A stretch of 33,028 nt of DNA from Candidatus Gastranaerophilales bacterium (GCA_024695865.1 JAILHI010000029.1:1-33028), one strand, 5' to 3'. Positions 7,477 to 16,884 are shown, counted from the first letter of the stretch. Made by a program: numbers and translations. Notes: generated by a model not told the origin, from the letters alone.

Positions 7477-9420
7477 ATGGATACGAATTTATCTAATATT
7501 TCGCAAAAGGGTGTTACGATAGGCAAAATACAGCCTAAAAAGATAGCAGTGCCGAAAGAGCAGGTGCAGCCGCAACAAAAGCAAATGGCATCCTCAACAA
7601 GTTCTGCCATTACCGCTATGGGTATGGCACAAATATATCTTCAGGCAGCCCAAAGAGTTGCAAAAGTTCAGGAAACACCTCAAAAAGAACAAAATGGGGA
7701 CAATACGATAAATTTATTCTATTTCAGCGATACTCACGGTGAATTAAACGGTTTAACAAAAATTGCGGCGGCAAAAGAAGTTTGCGAAGAATGCTGCGGC
7801 GGCGAAGGACACATGACGGTTTTAGGCTCAGGTGACCTCGTTGCAGGCAAACAGGCACCCGTTATTCAGGCTACGGTTCAGGTAGTAAACAAAATCGGCA
7901 TGGAGGCTAATGCGCTCGGCAACCATGAACGTGACCGTTCTGATGAAAAATTAGCACAACTCAATGCTGATATGACTTCCGAATTTTTGGCAATCAATGC
8001 AACCGAAAGCGACAAGTCATGCTCTGTTATCCCGTCAAAAATCTGCAAACAGGGTGATATGGAATTTATTACAATAGGCGCAAAACCGTTATCTCCTGTT
8101 GATAATCCTGCCGATATTGCAACGGCGATTGATGCCGAAGTTGCAAGAGTTAAGGCAGAAAGACGAGAACAGGGATTATCAGACGACTTACCCGTAGTAT
8201 TTTTGAGTCACATGGGTTCGGGCGCAGATAAAGTCGTTGCAGAAAACAGCGAAAGTGTTGATGTAATTTTAGGCGGACACTCTCACAATGTAGAAGAATT
8301 TAATTTTACGGGTAAAACAGGCAAAAACGTTCACGTTGTTCAGGGCGGTAAAAATAACGAATACGTTACGGTCGTACAAATGAAGAAAAACGAGGACGGC
8401 ACTATCTCCGCATCATCAAAGAAAATTGACATAAAAGCATCAGAAGAAAGTATTTGTGAACAGGTTCAGAGTTTCTACGGCAGCGAAGAAGAACCCGGAA
8501 AACTGCTGCAATCCGCTCAAAAAGCGGAACAGGAAGTAGCCGAAGTTGTTGCAGCACAGGTCGGCGCAAGAGAAGATTTAGCAATCGTTAAAGAGGGTTA
8601 TGGCTTTGAAAACATACCCGAGGCGAACGGTCAGATAAGGGAAAGAAATTTCAGCAATCCCGTTTCAAATATTATGGCTGATGCAATGCTCGGCGCAACA
8701 AAATCTCTCGGCGTTCAGGTTTCTCTCTTTAATGCTCCCGCAGTAAAAGATACTGAAGTTCCGAAAGGCCCGCTTACAAACTACGACGTAATCGGCAGAA
8801 TGTTACCATTTGGCGGTCAGGTTGTTATGTCCGATGTTCCCGTAGAAAAATTATACGAAATGATTGAATACAGAGCGCAGGGCATCACCTCCGATGATTC
8901 TCAACTTATGCAGGTTGGAGGTATGATTTATTCCGTCGATGCCGAAAAGGCTCAGGTCAGATACAGCGGCAGAATTGCCGTAATGCAGGCGGCAAAAGAT
9001 TTAAGCACTGCCGAAAAATCGGGAAATCCCGCTGAAATTGCAAAGGCTAAACAGGCTCTTGAACAGGCAAAGGAACAGTATGAAGCCTTGCCGGGTTGTG
9101 TTGAAAAAATTCTGCTATTAAATGATGACGGAACAGAAACGAAAATCAATCCCAAAGCAATTAAACGCGGTGATTTTAACGGTATGACAATAAGATGCGT
9201 AATGAACGATTTTCTTGCCGATGAAACAGGTGTTCATTCAAAAGATACAGGTCACGAATTGTCAGAGGTCTTTAAGTCTGAAATAAGACGTATTAACGAG
9301 GAAAATAACGGCGACTTTTTCGTTGACCAAAATGAAGTCAGAATTTCCGTTAAAGATAAAAACGGCGTTATAAACGGATATGAGCCCGAACGAGGCGTTA
9401 ATACAAAATATTGGTATTAA
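7477..9420 (+). CDS. Bifunctional metallophosphatase/5'-nucleotidase family protein, no visible signal peptide
   Basis: Predicted phosphoester hydrolase of 647 residues. The calcineurin-like metal site is complete: Asp85 and His87 in FSDTHG, Asp120 in SGDLV, Asn149-His150 in LGNHERD, His245 in LSHMG, His268/His270 in GGHSHN. A 5'-nucleotidase C-terminal domain follows (about 390-620; NPVSNIMADAML, GQVVMSDVPVEKLYEMIEYR). Two features are unusual. The first 75 residues are a polar, Gln/Ser-rich extension with no hydrophobic signal sequence, although UshA-type enzymes are exported. The substrate-binding NxGGxR motif is replaced by NAPAVKDTE from Asn419. An Ala/Glu/Lys-rich helical insert lies at about 505-535. 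GAGG precedes the ATG, and a strong terminator follows. Confidence 0.82.
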   Translation: MDTNLSNISQKGVTIGKIQPKKIAVPKEQVQPQQKQMASSTSSAITAMGMAQIYLQAAQRVAKVQETPQKEQNGDNTINLFYFSDTHGELNGLTKIAAAKEVCEECCGGEGHMTVLGSGDLVAGKQAPVIQATVQVVNKIGMEANALGNHERDRSDEKLAQLNADMTSEFLAINATESDKSCSVIPSKICKQGDMEFITIGAKPLSPVDNPADIATAIDAEVARVKAERREQGLSDDLPVVFLSHMGSGADKVVAENSESVDVILGGHSHNVEEFNFTGKTGKNVHVVQGGKNNEYVTVVQMKKNEDGTISASSKKIDIKASEESICEQVQSFYGSEEEPGKLLQSAQKAEQEVAEVVAAQVGAREDLAIVKEGYGFENIPEANGQIRERNFSNPVSNIMADAMLGATKSLGVQVSLFNAPAVKDTEVPKGPLTNYDVIGRMLPFGGQVVMSDVPVEKLYEMIEYRAQGITSDDSQLMQVGGMIYSVDAEKAQVRYSGRIAVMQAAKDLSTAEKSGNPAEIAKAKQALEQAKEQYEALPGCVEKILLLNDDGTETKINPKAIKRGDFNGMTIRCVMNDFLADETGVHSKDTGHELSEVFKSEIRRINEENNGDFFVDQNEVRISVKDKNGVINGYEPERGVNTKYWY

Positions 9421-9442
9421 TACAGTATTTTTAACCTTAAAA

Positions 9443-9474
9443 AAGTCTTATTGTAGAAATAAGACTTTTTTTTT
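9443..9474 (+). terminator. Rho-independent terminator after the nucleotidase gene
   Basis: Perfect stem AAGTCTTATT (9443-9452) / AATAAGACTT (9458-9467) with a GTAGA loop, preceded by an A-run and followed by a T9 tract. It closes the single-gene unit and insulates the DUF1796 genes. Confidence 0.9.
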
Positions 9475-9504
9475 GGTATTATAAAACTGATTTACGGGTA
9501 CATT

Positions 9505-10251
9505 ATGATGTTTGACAGAATTAAAAAATATCTATACGCATTAACTCATTCAAAGAAATACGACAATATAATCCCGCTCGGTTATAATTGTGAAATCGCC
9601 TACCGTTTTTACAAACATTTTAAATTTTTTGATGCTTCGCTGTTTGGCTGGAGTTTCGTAACCTTTGAGCAGCTTAAATATTCTCTTTTGAATATGGATA
9701 AACTCTGCAATGGCGGTATTGAGTACGATTATCCGAGCCACACGTTAAAATGCAAAAATTCGGGTATCTACTTTCACGGCAGAACTCCGCACGATAAATT
9801 TTCGGACAACGAGCAGGAAAATCAAAAGATAATAGAACAGGATGCTGCCGAACTGCAATCGAGAACCGAACATTTAAAAGAAAAATTTTTTAATTACGCA
9901 AATGACGGTAAAAAAAATTTATACATCAGAAAAATCCACCTTTCTGACGGCAATACTTCCGATAGCGGCATTGAACAAAAAAGAAATGAAATTCTCTGGA
10001 TATATAACTTTTTGAAAGATTATTGCAAAAACGATTTTACCTTTTTGCTTGTTGTTGAAGAAAAGTTTTATGATAAATTTTTGTTTGATGATGAAAAAAT
10101 TCAGACAAGAAGTATTTTGGCATACAGCCCCGATGATGCCGTAACAAAGAAAAAAGCGGGCGACCCGTTCGGCTGGAAAATACTGTTTACGGAATTTCAG
10201 CCAAAACACAAAAAGAAACAAAAGGGCAAATTAAAATTTGAGTTAAATTAA
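9505..10251 (+). CDS. DUF1796 family putative papain-like cysteine peptidase, copy 1
   Basis: Putative cysteine peptidase of the DUF1796 family, 248 residues, biochemical role unproven. The N-terminal hallmark is IIPLGYNCEIAYRF, with the candidate nucleophile Cys29. ASLFGWSF follows, a variant of the family's YPFDW-like segment. The candidate histidine is in NSGIYFHG. The C-terminal end is very basic (PKHKKKQKGKLKFE). There is no signal peptide or membrane span. The second family member starts two bases after this stop, so they form an operon. A second in-frame ATG at 9508 is an equally good start; the Shine-Dalgarno (ACGGG) is weak. Confidence 0.65.
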   Translation: MMFDRIKKYLYALTHSKKYDNIIPLGYNCEIAYRFYKHFKFFDASLFGWSFVTFEQLKYSLLNMDKLCNGGIEYDYPSHTLKCKNSGIYFHGRTPHDKFSDNEQENQKIIEQDAAELQSRTEHLKEKFFNYANDGKKNLYIRKIHLSDGNTSDSGIEQKRNEILWIYNFLKDYCKNDFTFLLVVEEKFYDKFLFDDEKIQTRSILAYSPDDAVTKKKAGDPFGWKILFTEFQPKHKKKQKGKLKFELN

Positions 10252-10252
10252 T

Positions 10253-11002
10253 ATGTTTTTTGGCAAGAAAAAAAAGTATGATTTAATCTTTGGTCTGGGC
10301 GAAGCATGTTCATGTTCTTCGACCTTAAGACATGCCGACCTGCAAATTCGTTCATATCCGTTCGATTGGTTGTTCGGTTCGACGTTTGTTGGGCGGGTGC
10401 AAATACTTGCAAACAACTTTGAAAATTTAATAAGGTTTGAAGATATTGTATGTACGGGAAATAACGGTATTCCTCACCACTTATGCGATATTTACACGAA
10501 CAAAGCAAACGGCTTGGGCTTTAATCACGATTTTTTATCAGGCAAAGACCCTGCCGTTGAAATAATCGAAGTTCAAAAAAAATACCAAAGACGTGCAGAC
10601 AGATTAATTCAGGCAGCCGAAAACGCAAAAACAATTCTTGCGGTATGGATTGACTCCCCCGGGGCTATCTGGCAAAAGAAAAATGATGCGGACTTTATTG
10701 AGGGATATAAAATTCTCCAAAACAGATTTCCAAATGCAAAAATCGATTTGCTTTTTATTGAATGGGCGCCTGAAATTCCCTATAAAAACAGAAAATTCCG
10801 TAAACTTTCGGAAAATATTTTCAAATACAGTTTTGATTACCAGTTCCACCACAAAACGAAACAGATTGCGGATTTTGTAGTAGATGAAAAACTATTATTC
10901 AAAGTTCTCAAACAGTACGAACTTAATATGTCCTTTAAAGACAAAATCAGCAATTTTCTTGTGAAAAAGGCGCCGTTCCTGAAATCCTTTGGAATTAAGT
11001 AA
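10253..11002 (+). CDS. DUF1796 family putative papain-like cysteine peptidase, copy 2
   Basis: Paralogue of the preceding gene, 249 residues, and closer to the family consensus: LIFGLGEACSCSSTLR with candidate Cys19, SYPFDWLFGS, and GLGFNHDF with the candidate histidine. No signal peptide. Its start is one base past the upstream stop and no Shine-Dalgarno is at proper distance, so translation probably depends on coupling. Sequence identity between the two copies is low apart from these motifs, so the duplication is old or the genes were acquired separately. The gene converges on the HicB-like gene with two bases between stop codons. Confidence 0.7.
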   Translation: MFFGKKKKYDLIFGLGEACSCSSTLRHADLQIRSYPFDWLFGSTFVGRVQILANNFENLIRFEDIVCTGNNGIPHHLCDIYTNKANGLGFNHDFLSGKDPAVEIIEVQKKYQRRADRLIQAAENAKTILAVWIDSPGAIWQKKNDADFIEGYKILQNRFPNAKIDLLFIEWAPEIPYKNRKFRKLSENIFKYSFDYQFHHKTKQIADFVVDEKLLFKVLKQYELNMSFKDKISNFLVKKAPFLKSFGIK

Positions 11003-11004
11003 AA

Positions 11005-11286
11005 TTAAGGACAAAGAGATTCCCAATCGATATCATCTTCATCGGGTTCACCCGGTTCTCTGATAACACAATCGGGGTCAGAGAGCATAACCATTAAAGT
11101 CCATTTTAATTGAGTTTTATAATTTGCCCTTGCAGCCTCCTGTGTTTTGGCACAAAAAGCGAAACTCGGTATTTCCTTGATTTCAATGTAATGATAAGGG
11201 TTGCCGTTAAAATCCAAATCGGTACCCTCAATTAAAGTCCAATCAAGGTTCATATAATAGTCTAAATCTTTTTTTTCGTCACTCAT
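11005..11286 (-). CDS. Small acidic HicB-like fold protein
   Basis: A 93-residue protein without a firm family call. The central part, YHYIEIKEIPSFAFCAKTQE followed by AARANYKTQLKWTL, resembles the HicB-like strand-turn-strand-helix pattern (an 'ieElPgf...eEA' theme). The tail IREPGEPDEDDIDWES is strongly acidic. No hicA toxin gene is next to it and no DNA-binding tail is visible, so it may be a solitary HicB-like protein. It overlaps the GerMN gene by 8 bases as the last gene of the infB operon. Confidence 0.55.
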   Translation of the reverse strand: MSDEKKDLDYYMNLDWTLIEGTDLDFNGNPYHYIEIKEIPSFAFCAKTQEAARANYKTQLKWTLMVMLSDPDCVIREPGEPDEDDIDWESLCP

Positions 11287-11899
11287 CTAATGATTTCTCG
11301 CTTAAAGGTTGTGTTACGGTAATACCTTCACCGCCTATGACATCTGCCGTTTTTCCGTCAATCTGCATATAAACTGGCTTTTCGGTATTAGCAAGAACGG
11401 TTTTAATTAACTGTCTCATTCTTGCATAAGTGCTGTCCGAGCCGCCGCCTAGGGAAAAAGAATTGTTTAAATTTATTGTTACCTTGTCGGACGTTTCAGT
11501 TACGCTGATAAGTCTTGCGGCATCGGGAATTTCAGAATATATTCCCTCGGAAATTTCAATATTATTCGGGCCCGACAATAAAAGTGTTACAGCCTGAGTC
11601 AATCTGTCTTTGCCGGGGGCAAGCGGTCTTTTTACGGGTTTCAAAAACTGTCCGCCCGCTTTATCCGTTGTAAGCATATAAACGTAAATGTAAGAATCTT
11701 CACTCGTTTTCGGATTTTGAGGTTCCTGTTTTTCGTCATCTGGATTATTTATATCGGGCTTATCAACATCGGTTTGGATATCTGTCGGCTTTTGAGTAAT
11801 TTCGGGAAACTTGATTTTTCCGTTTCCAAACTTATCGTAACAGAACCAAATCGCTAAACATAAAACTAAAACTAATATTATTTTTGAAAAATTATTCAT
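11279..11899 (-). CDS. GerMN domain-containing membrane-anchored protein
   Basis: Probably envelope-located, 206 residues. An N-terminal hydrophobic anchor (IILVLVLCLAIWFCY, about 7-21) is followed by a Pro/Asp/Asn-rich linker (about 35-70). A GerMN domain follows, recognised from LTQAVTLLLSGPN, SEIPDAARLISVTETSDKVT and DSTYARMRQLIKTVL. In Bacillus GerM the domain acts in sporulation and germination, but it is widespread in non-sporulating bacteria with an unknown envelope role. It sits between the DUF2993 and HicB-like genes at the end of the translation operon. Confidence 0.8.
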   Translation of the reverse strand: MNNFSKIILVLVLCLAIWFCYDKFGNGKIKFPEITQKPTDIQTDVDKPDINNPDDEKQEPQNPKTSEDSYIYVYMLTTDKAGGQFLKPVKRPLAPGKDRLTQAVTLLLSGPNNIEISEGIYSEIPDAARLISVTETSDKVTINLNNSFSLGGGSDSTYARMRQLIKTVLANTEKPVYMQIDGKTADVIGGEGITVTQPLSEKSLDE

Positions 11900-11908
11900 A
11901 ACAATACC

Positions 11909-12730
11909 TTATTCTGTTATACCACAATTTTTCGGAATTATAAATAACCCCTGCAAATAAATTTTATCATCAAGGACGGATAAGGTCTGAAGATTAATGA
12001 AACAATAAGTGTTTGAGGCTATTTTGACCCTGTAATAGACAGGGTTGATTGAAGATAAAACAGAGGTGATATTTTTAAGATATATTGAGTCCGCATACTG
12101 ATTCAAATCGGTAAAAATAATGTTACCGTTATTAACGGCCAAACCCGTTGAAAACACGTAATTTTGTTTCAAAAGCGGTGTTGAGATAAAAATATTCAGT
12201 TTTGAATTTGCCAAAAAGCAGTTGACATTGAGCAAACCGCCGTATTTGGAATTAATTTGCCCGAGATATTGCGAAACAATAGTGTTCAAATCATCGTTTT
12301 CAATACATGCGGAAAAATTCGCAGCCACATCGTAGGGAAACTTAAAATCGCCGTTATCGATAATTATTTTATTGTAGGGACAAATCGTTTGGGCATAAAA
12401 GTCAGACAAAACGTACTTATCAATAAAGATTTTGTCGGCGGAAACCGTTATTTGTTCAAATTCACCGTTTTTTAATGCCTTTGCCGACTCGGTCTTTATT
12501 GAAACCGAAACATCATTGTTTAACTTCTGTTTGATATATTGTTCGATTGCAATTTCGGCAAATTTAATCTGGATATAGTCAATTCCGTTGAATTTTGCAA
12601 AAAAGGAATCAAGAGCGGATTTTTGTCTTTCAATCTGCGGACATTCATAATTGTAGCCGCACTGCTCTGAAAAGGACGGAAGTGCGAAAATTATAAAAAT
12701 TATAAATAAACAAAATATTTTTTTCATCAT
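11909..12730 (-). CDS. Secreted DUF2993 (LmeA-like) phospholipid-binding protein
   Basis: A 273-residue protein with a clear signal peptide (KKIFCLFIIFIIFALPSFS, cleavage near residue 21). The mature part is a repetitive beta-rich fold with segments such as FAEIAIEQYIKQKL, LKNGEFEQITVSADKIFI and YLKNITSVLSS, consistent with the DUF2993/LmeA family of periplasmic lipid binders common in Cyanobacteria and Actinobacteria. Four cysteines in the mature protein could form disulphides. Its ATG overlaps the truB stop (ATGATGA), so it is co-translated with truB. The family call is by overall pattern and is moderate. Confidence 0.55.
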   Translation of the reverse strand: MMKKIFCLFIIFIIFALPSFSEQCGYNYECPQIERQKSALDSFFAKFNGIDYIQIKFAEIAIEQYIKQKLNNDVSVSIKTESAKALKNGEFEQITVSADKIFIDKYVLSDFYAQTICPYNKIIIDNGDFKFPYDVAANFSACIENDDLNTIVSQYLGQINSKYGGLLNVNCFLANSKLNIFISTPLLKQNYVFSTGLAVNNGNIIFTDLNQYADSIYLKNITSVLSSINPVYYRVKIASNTYCFINLQTLSVLDDKIYLQGLFIIPKNCGITE

Positions 12731-13578
12731 ATAAAAACTTTTCTTATTTTAATTGTATTATTTACCGCCTCACCCAAGGCGATAACATCTGACTTATATT
12801 TTAAAAACAAATGGCCGTTTTGAAAAGCCTGCGAAAATTCATTGCCGTTTTTAACTCTTTCATACTGTTTTTCGGTGATTTGAAACTCGGGAAAATTTAA
12901 AATCTCTGAAACAGAAAAAATATACCTTTCGGGAGAATCAGCGTTAAGAAGTTCATCAAGTTTTACGGCATTTGAAACGGACATACCGCCCGATTTTGTA
13001 CGGATTAATCCGCTCATAACCGCCCCCGTACCGAGATTTTGTCCCAAATCATTAAGCAGAGAGCGGATATATGTTCCTTTTGAGCAGCCTATCAGCAATT
13101 TTCCTGTTTGATTTTGCTCATCAAATTCGGTTAAGGATATCGAATTAATAAAAACCGTTCTTTCGGGAATTTCGGCAGTTTCACCGTTCCTTGCGATTTG
13201 ATACAGTTTTTGCCCGCCGACTTTTACAGCACTGTATATAGGCGGTTTTTGACGAATTTCGCCCTTGAAATTAAGCAGTTCCTTTTCAATCTCATCTTTT
13301 GAAACACGTTTATCAGAATATTTTTTCAATTCGGTTTCTGTATCAAAAGACTCTGAAACAACGCCCAATTTAAAATCGGCGAGATACTCTTTGTCCTCGG
13401 GCAGAAAATCGATAAGTCTTGCGGCTCCGCCCACGGCAACGGGAAGCACACCCTCTGCGAGAGGGTCTAACGTTCCGCCATGCCCGATTTTTTTTATTTT
13501 CAGGCATCGTCTTAACTTGTTTATAACATCGTGCGAGGTCATTCCGTAGGGCTTATAAATATTTAAAAATCCAAACAC
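12727..13578 (-). CDS. truB: tRNA pseudouridine(55) synthase TruB
   Basis: Makes pseudouridine 55 in the T-loop of tRNAs. It is 283 residues with the family opening GFLNIYKPYGMTSHDVIN and catalytic Asp38 in GHGGTLDPLAEGVLP. Further motifs are KPPIYSAVKVGGQKLYQIAR and CSKGTYIRSLLNDLG. The C-terminal region is shorter than in enzymes with a full PUA domain. It follows rbfA by two bases in the standard infB-rbfA-truB order. Confidence 0.96.
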   Translation of the reverse strand: MFGFLNIYKPYGMTSHDVINKLRRCLKIKKIGHGGTLDPLAEGVLPVAVGGAARLIDFLPEDKEYLADFKLGVVSESFDTETELKKYSDKRVSKDEIEKELLNFKGEIRQKPPIYSAVKVGGQKLYQIARNGETAEIPERTVFINSISLTEFDEQNQTGKLLIGCSKGTYIRSLLNDLGQNLGTGAVMSGLIRTKSGGMSVSNAVKLDELLNADSPERYIFSVSEILNFPEFQITEKQYERVKNGNEFSQAFQNGHLFLKYKSDVIALGEAVNNTIKIRKVFI

Positions 13579-13580
13579 GG

Positions 13581-13937
13581 CTATTTAATTTCACCTTTTG
13601 AAATTTTATTGATAAGTTCGGTAACTCTGTCGCCTCTTTCAAGAGAATCGTCCAAAATAAAATGTAATTCGGGCGTCAGTCTTAAACGGATTCTTCTGCC
13701 GACTTCAAATCTGATTTTGGGAACATCTTCCTCAATGGCGGCAATAGTTTTATCCTTGACATCATCAGGTGCGAAAACCGAATAATAAACCTTTGCGTAA
13801 GAATTATCATGCGCAATTTCCAAATCGGTTATAGAAACGATACCGCCTATTCTCGAATCATTCAGTTTCTTCTGAATGATATCGGAAATTTCTTTCATAA
13901 GAGTTTTACGAATTTTTTCGTTTCTGTACTGGGCCAT
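13581..13937 (-). CDS. rbfA: 30S ribosome-binding factor A
   Basis: Small KH-type factor (118 residues) that binds the 30S subunit during late 16S rRNA processing. Family features are MAQYRNEKIRKTLMKEISDI, the central SITDLEIAHDNSYAKVYYSV and LTPELHFILDDSLERGDRV. It lies 8 bases after infB, as expected in this conserved operon. Confidence 0.95.
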   Translation of the reverse strand: MAQYRNEKIRKTLMKEISDIIQKKLNDSRIGGIVSITDLEIAHDNSYAKVYYSVFAPDDVKDKTIAAIEEDVPKIRFEVGRRIRLRLTPELHFILDDSLERGDRVTELINKISKGEIK

Positions 13938-13945
13938 GTCAACAC

Positions 13946-16585
13946 CTATATAAGTTCCTGACGTTCAACAAGTTCAACCGTCGTAACTTTAATAATATCA
14001 CCGACTTCAAGGTCATTAAACTTGGCAAACGAAATACCGCATTCAAAGCCCTGGGCAACTTCTTTAACATCGTCTTTAAATCTCTTGAGTTGTTCAATGG
14101 AGCCTTTAAAGATTTCTTTACCGCCACGGATAACCATTGCCATTTTGTTTCTTGCAACTTTACCCTCGGTAACATAACAGCCTGCAATTTTGGTGGTTTT
14201 GCCGATGGTAAATATCTGTCTGACTTCTGCCTGTCCGAGTTCAACAATTTTTTCTTCGGGCTGTAACAACTTGAGCATAGTTTTTTCAAGGTCTTCAAGA
14301 ATTTGGTAAATAATATCAAATTTTTTGATTTTTACGTTGTATTTTTCAGCCGCAGCAGTAGCATTTGCATCTTCCTTGACGGTAAAGCCCAAAATCAGAG
14401 CATTACCCGCACTTGCGAGCATAACATCGGCTTCGGAAATATCACCTACACCAACGTGAATGATTTTTGTGATAATTTCTTTTGATTCCATTTGGTTAAC
14501 CGCCTGTGCAACGGCTTCGGCAGCACCATGAGTGTTTGCCTTAATAATAAGGTTGAGTCGCTGAACACTGTCGTCTTTATCACCGATTGCATCATTACGG
14601 ACGTGAGCGGGCATTGTTGCTTCAAGTCTTGAAGTTCTTTCTTTTTCTTTTCTTTCGGCAATAATCTGGTGCATAACCTTTTCATTTTCAACGGCTTCGA
14701 ATCTGTCGCCCGATTGCGGAACTTCCGCAAGACCCAAAATCTCAACGGGAGTAGATGGGCCCGCCTTTTTAATTCTTTCACCGTTATCTGCAATTAAGGC
14801 TCTGACCTTACCGCCTACATTACCGACAACAAAGCAGTCGCCCGTGTGCAGCGTACCGTTTTGAACGAGCAGAGTGGCAACAGGGCCTTTACCTTTATCC
14901 AAGTTTGCTTCGATAATGACACCCGATGCTTTTGCGGAAGGATTAGCCTTATAGCCGTTGACTTCGGCCAGCAGTAATATGTATTCCAAAAGTTCATCAA
15001 TACCCGTTTTTTGCAAAGCGCTGACTTTTACACAAACGGTATCACCGCCCCATGCTTCAGGGACAAGTCCGTATTCCGTAAGTTGCTGCAAAATTTTATC
15101 GGGGTCGGCTTCGGGCTTATCACACTTGTTAACTGCAACAATGATAGGAACTTCAGCCGCTCTTGCGTGGTTAATAGCCTCAACGGTCTGGGGCATAATG
15201 CCGTCATCAGCCGCAACAACGAGAATTGCAATATCCGTAGCCTGTGCGCCTCTTGCTCTCATGGCAGTAAACGCTTCGTGACCGGGGGTATCGACAAAAA
15301 CAATTTTTTTGTTGTTGTGATGAACCGTATAAGCACCGATGGATTGGGTTATACCGCCGACTTCGGTTGCCGTAATCTTGTGTCCTGTCTGTCTGATAGA
15401 ATCGAGCAGGGTTGTTTTGCCGTGGTCAACGTGACCCAAAATGCTGACAACCGGTGCTCTGGTTTTAAGAAGTGATTCATCAACATCGGTAATTTCTTTT
15501 AATTGTTCTTCTTTTTTGAGTTCTTCTTCGATATAGGCATCTAAATCTTCTTCCTGAACTTCAATACCGAAATTAGCGCATACGTTCTTCTGTGTATCGA
15601 TATCAATAACCTGATTTACCGTTGCGAGAATACCGTTCATCATAAGGAACTTAACAACTTCGGCGGAAGATTTGTTGATTTTTTCGGAAAGTTCGCCGAC
15701 GGTTAATACAGAGTTAATAACAACTGATTTGACTTCCGTCTGGACTTCTTCCGTCTTTTCTTTTTTTCTGTGCTTTTGAGCCATAGCCTTTTCAAGACTG
15801 ATAAGCTCTTGCTGTTCTTCTTTTGACTTATAATCTTTATCTTTTTTATTTACATCTTTACGTTTTGAATATCCCGGTTTATTTTCGTAAATTTCCTGAG
15901 ATATAAAATGTCGTTTAATAGGTTCCCGTCTGTCCGTGGCGGGTCTTGCGGGTCTGTTTTCCGCATTTTCTTTGTTCTGAACAGGTCTTGCATTTTCGGG
16001 TCTTTGAGGTCTGTTGTTATCTCTTTGCGGTCTTTGCGGCTGTTGCTGCTGCTGTTGCTGTCTTGCCTGTCTTTGCTCCGCTTTTCTTTTTTCTATTGCG
16101 GCTCTTTCCTGTTCTTTGCGCTTGCGGTTGTTTTCCGCCTGAATTTCAGCACGTCTTTTCTGGCTATTTTGATTGTTGTATTCAAGCAAAGAACGAATAC
16201 TTGTTGCCGAAGGTGCAATCATTTTATTGTCATTTTCAGGTTCTGTTTCCTGTTTTTGTTTGGGTTCCTGTTTTTCTTCTGCGGGTTTTTCGGGTTTAAT
16301 TTCAACTTTTTCTACCGTAACCTTTACTTCTTCTTTGGCTTTATCATCGGAAGCATTTTCGGTTTTGGGTGCTTTTGATTTTTTGACAATAAATGCTTTC
16401 GGCTTTTTGGGAGCGTCAACAACGGGCGCTTTTAATAAATCCGTAAATCTTTTGTATTGCGACATCGTCAGTGTACTTGAATGAGATTTTACCTTTATTC
16501 CGAGTTTCTCATCAAGTTTTTGTATCACTTCTTTAGTTGTTAAGCCGAGTTCTCTGGCTATGTCGTATACTCTTATATTTTCCAT
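13946..16585 (-). CDS. infB: Translation initiation factor IF-2
   Basis: GTPase that places initiator fMet-tRNA on the 30S subunit, 879 residues. The order is: an N-terminal IF2_N domain ([19 protein letters not shown]); a long low-complexity linker rich in Lys/Glu and then Gln/Arg/Pro (about 75-230, including a six-Gln run); a second IF2_N domain ([19 protein letters not shown], about 296); the G domain with [13 protein letters not shown] (Lys near 389), [15 protein letters not shown] and NKCDKP; and domains II-IV ending at [10 protein letters not shown]. No G-domain residue is missing. It is the central gene of the operon; the Shine-Dalgarno is a weak purine run. Confidence 0.97.
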   Translation of the reverse strand: MENIRVYDIARELGLTTKEVIQKLDEKLGIKVKSHSSTLTMSQYKRFTDLLKAPVVDAPKKPKAFIVKKSKAPKTENASDDKAKEEVKVTVEKVEIKPEKPAEEKQEPKQKQETEPENDNKMIAPSATSIRSLLEYNNQNSQKRRAEIQAENNRKRKEQERAAIEKRKAEQRQARQQQQQQQPQRPQRDNNRPQRPENARPVQNKENAENRPARPATDRREPIKRHFISQEIYENKPGYSKRKDVNKKDKDYKSKEEQQELISLEKAMAQKHRKKEKTEEVQTEVKSVVINSVLTVGELSEKINKSSAEVVKFLMMNGILATVNQVIDIDTQKNVCANFGIEVQEEDLDAYIEEELKKEEQLKEITDVDESLLKTRAPVVSILGHVDHGKTTLLDSIRQTGHKITATEVGGITQSIGAYTVHHNNKKIVFVDTPGHEAFTAMRARGAQATDIAILVVAADDGIMPQTVEAINHARAAEVPIIVAVNKCDKPEADPDKILQQLTEYGLVPEAWGGDTVCVKVSALQKTGIDELLEYILLLAEVNGYKANPSAKASGVIIEANLDKGKGPVATLLVQNGTLHTGDCFVVGNVGGKVRALIADNGERIKKAGPSTPVEILGLAEVPQSGDRFEAVENEKVMHQIIAERKEKERTSRLEATMPAHVRNDAIGDKDDSVQRLNLIIKANTHGAAEAVAQAVNQMESKEIITKIIHVGVGDISEADVMLASAGNALILGFTVKEDANATAAAEKYNVKIKKFDIIYQILEDLEKTMLKLLQPEEKIVELGQAEVRQIFTIGKTTKIAGCYVTEGKVARNKMAMVIRGGKEIFKGSIEQLKRFKDDVKEVAQGFECGISFAKFNDLEVGDIIKVTTVELVERQELI

Positions 16586-16626
16586 GGATTTCTTTCTTTG
16601 TTTGTATAATATATTTGTATCACAAT

Positions 16627-16884
16627 CTAACTTTCAAGTATAGTCATGATTTCATCTTTCAAATTAATTGAAACATTTTGTTTTAATATTTTGGATATTT
16701 TCATTTTTTTAAAGGCATTGTTTACGCAGTTTTCGTCCCTGCAAATGTAGGTTGAACGACCGTAAACGTTACTTTTTGGATTTATGTATATTTCATTTGT
16801 ATTTGTTTTTGTTATTTTAATCAGTTCCTCTTTTTTTTTATACGCACCACAACCGATACATTTTCGCAGGAATTTATTTGCCAC
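16627..16884 (-). CDS. ylxR: YlxR/RnpM family RNA-binding protein
   Basis: An 85-residue DUF448 protein; the Bacillus homologue RnpM modulates RNase P. Signature: RKCIGCGAYKKKEELIKI at the start, then VYGRSTYICRDENCVNNAFK with paired cysteines. It begins with GTG at 16884, supported by a strong GGGAGG six bases upstream, and overlaps the PurD-like gene by 11 bases. The ylxR-infB order is conserved in many bacteria. Confidence 0.92.
   Translation of the reverse strand: MANKFLRKCIGCGAYKKKEELIKITKTNTNEIYINPKSNVYGRSTYICRDENCVNNAFKKMKISKILKQNVSINLKDEIMTILES

Noticed and set aside
16030-16070. CTG/TTG triplet run as a possible microsatellite or CRISPR-like repeat
   Set aside because: It encodes the poly-Gln part of the IF-2 linker; there are no spacers.
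15908-16484. Long plus-strand frames opposite the infB N-terminus (Phe/Leu/Cys-rich)
   Set aside because: They are antisense of the Lys/Gln/Arg-rich linker of IF-2; composition explains the open frame.
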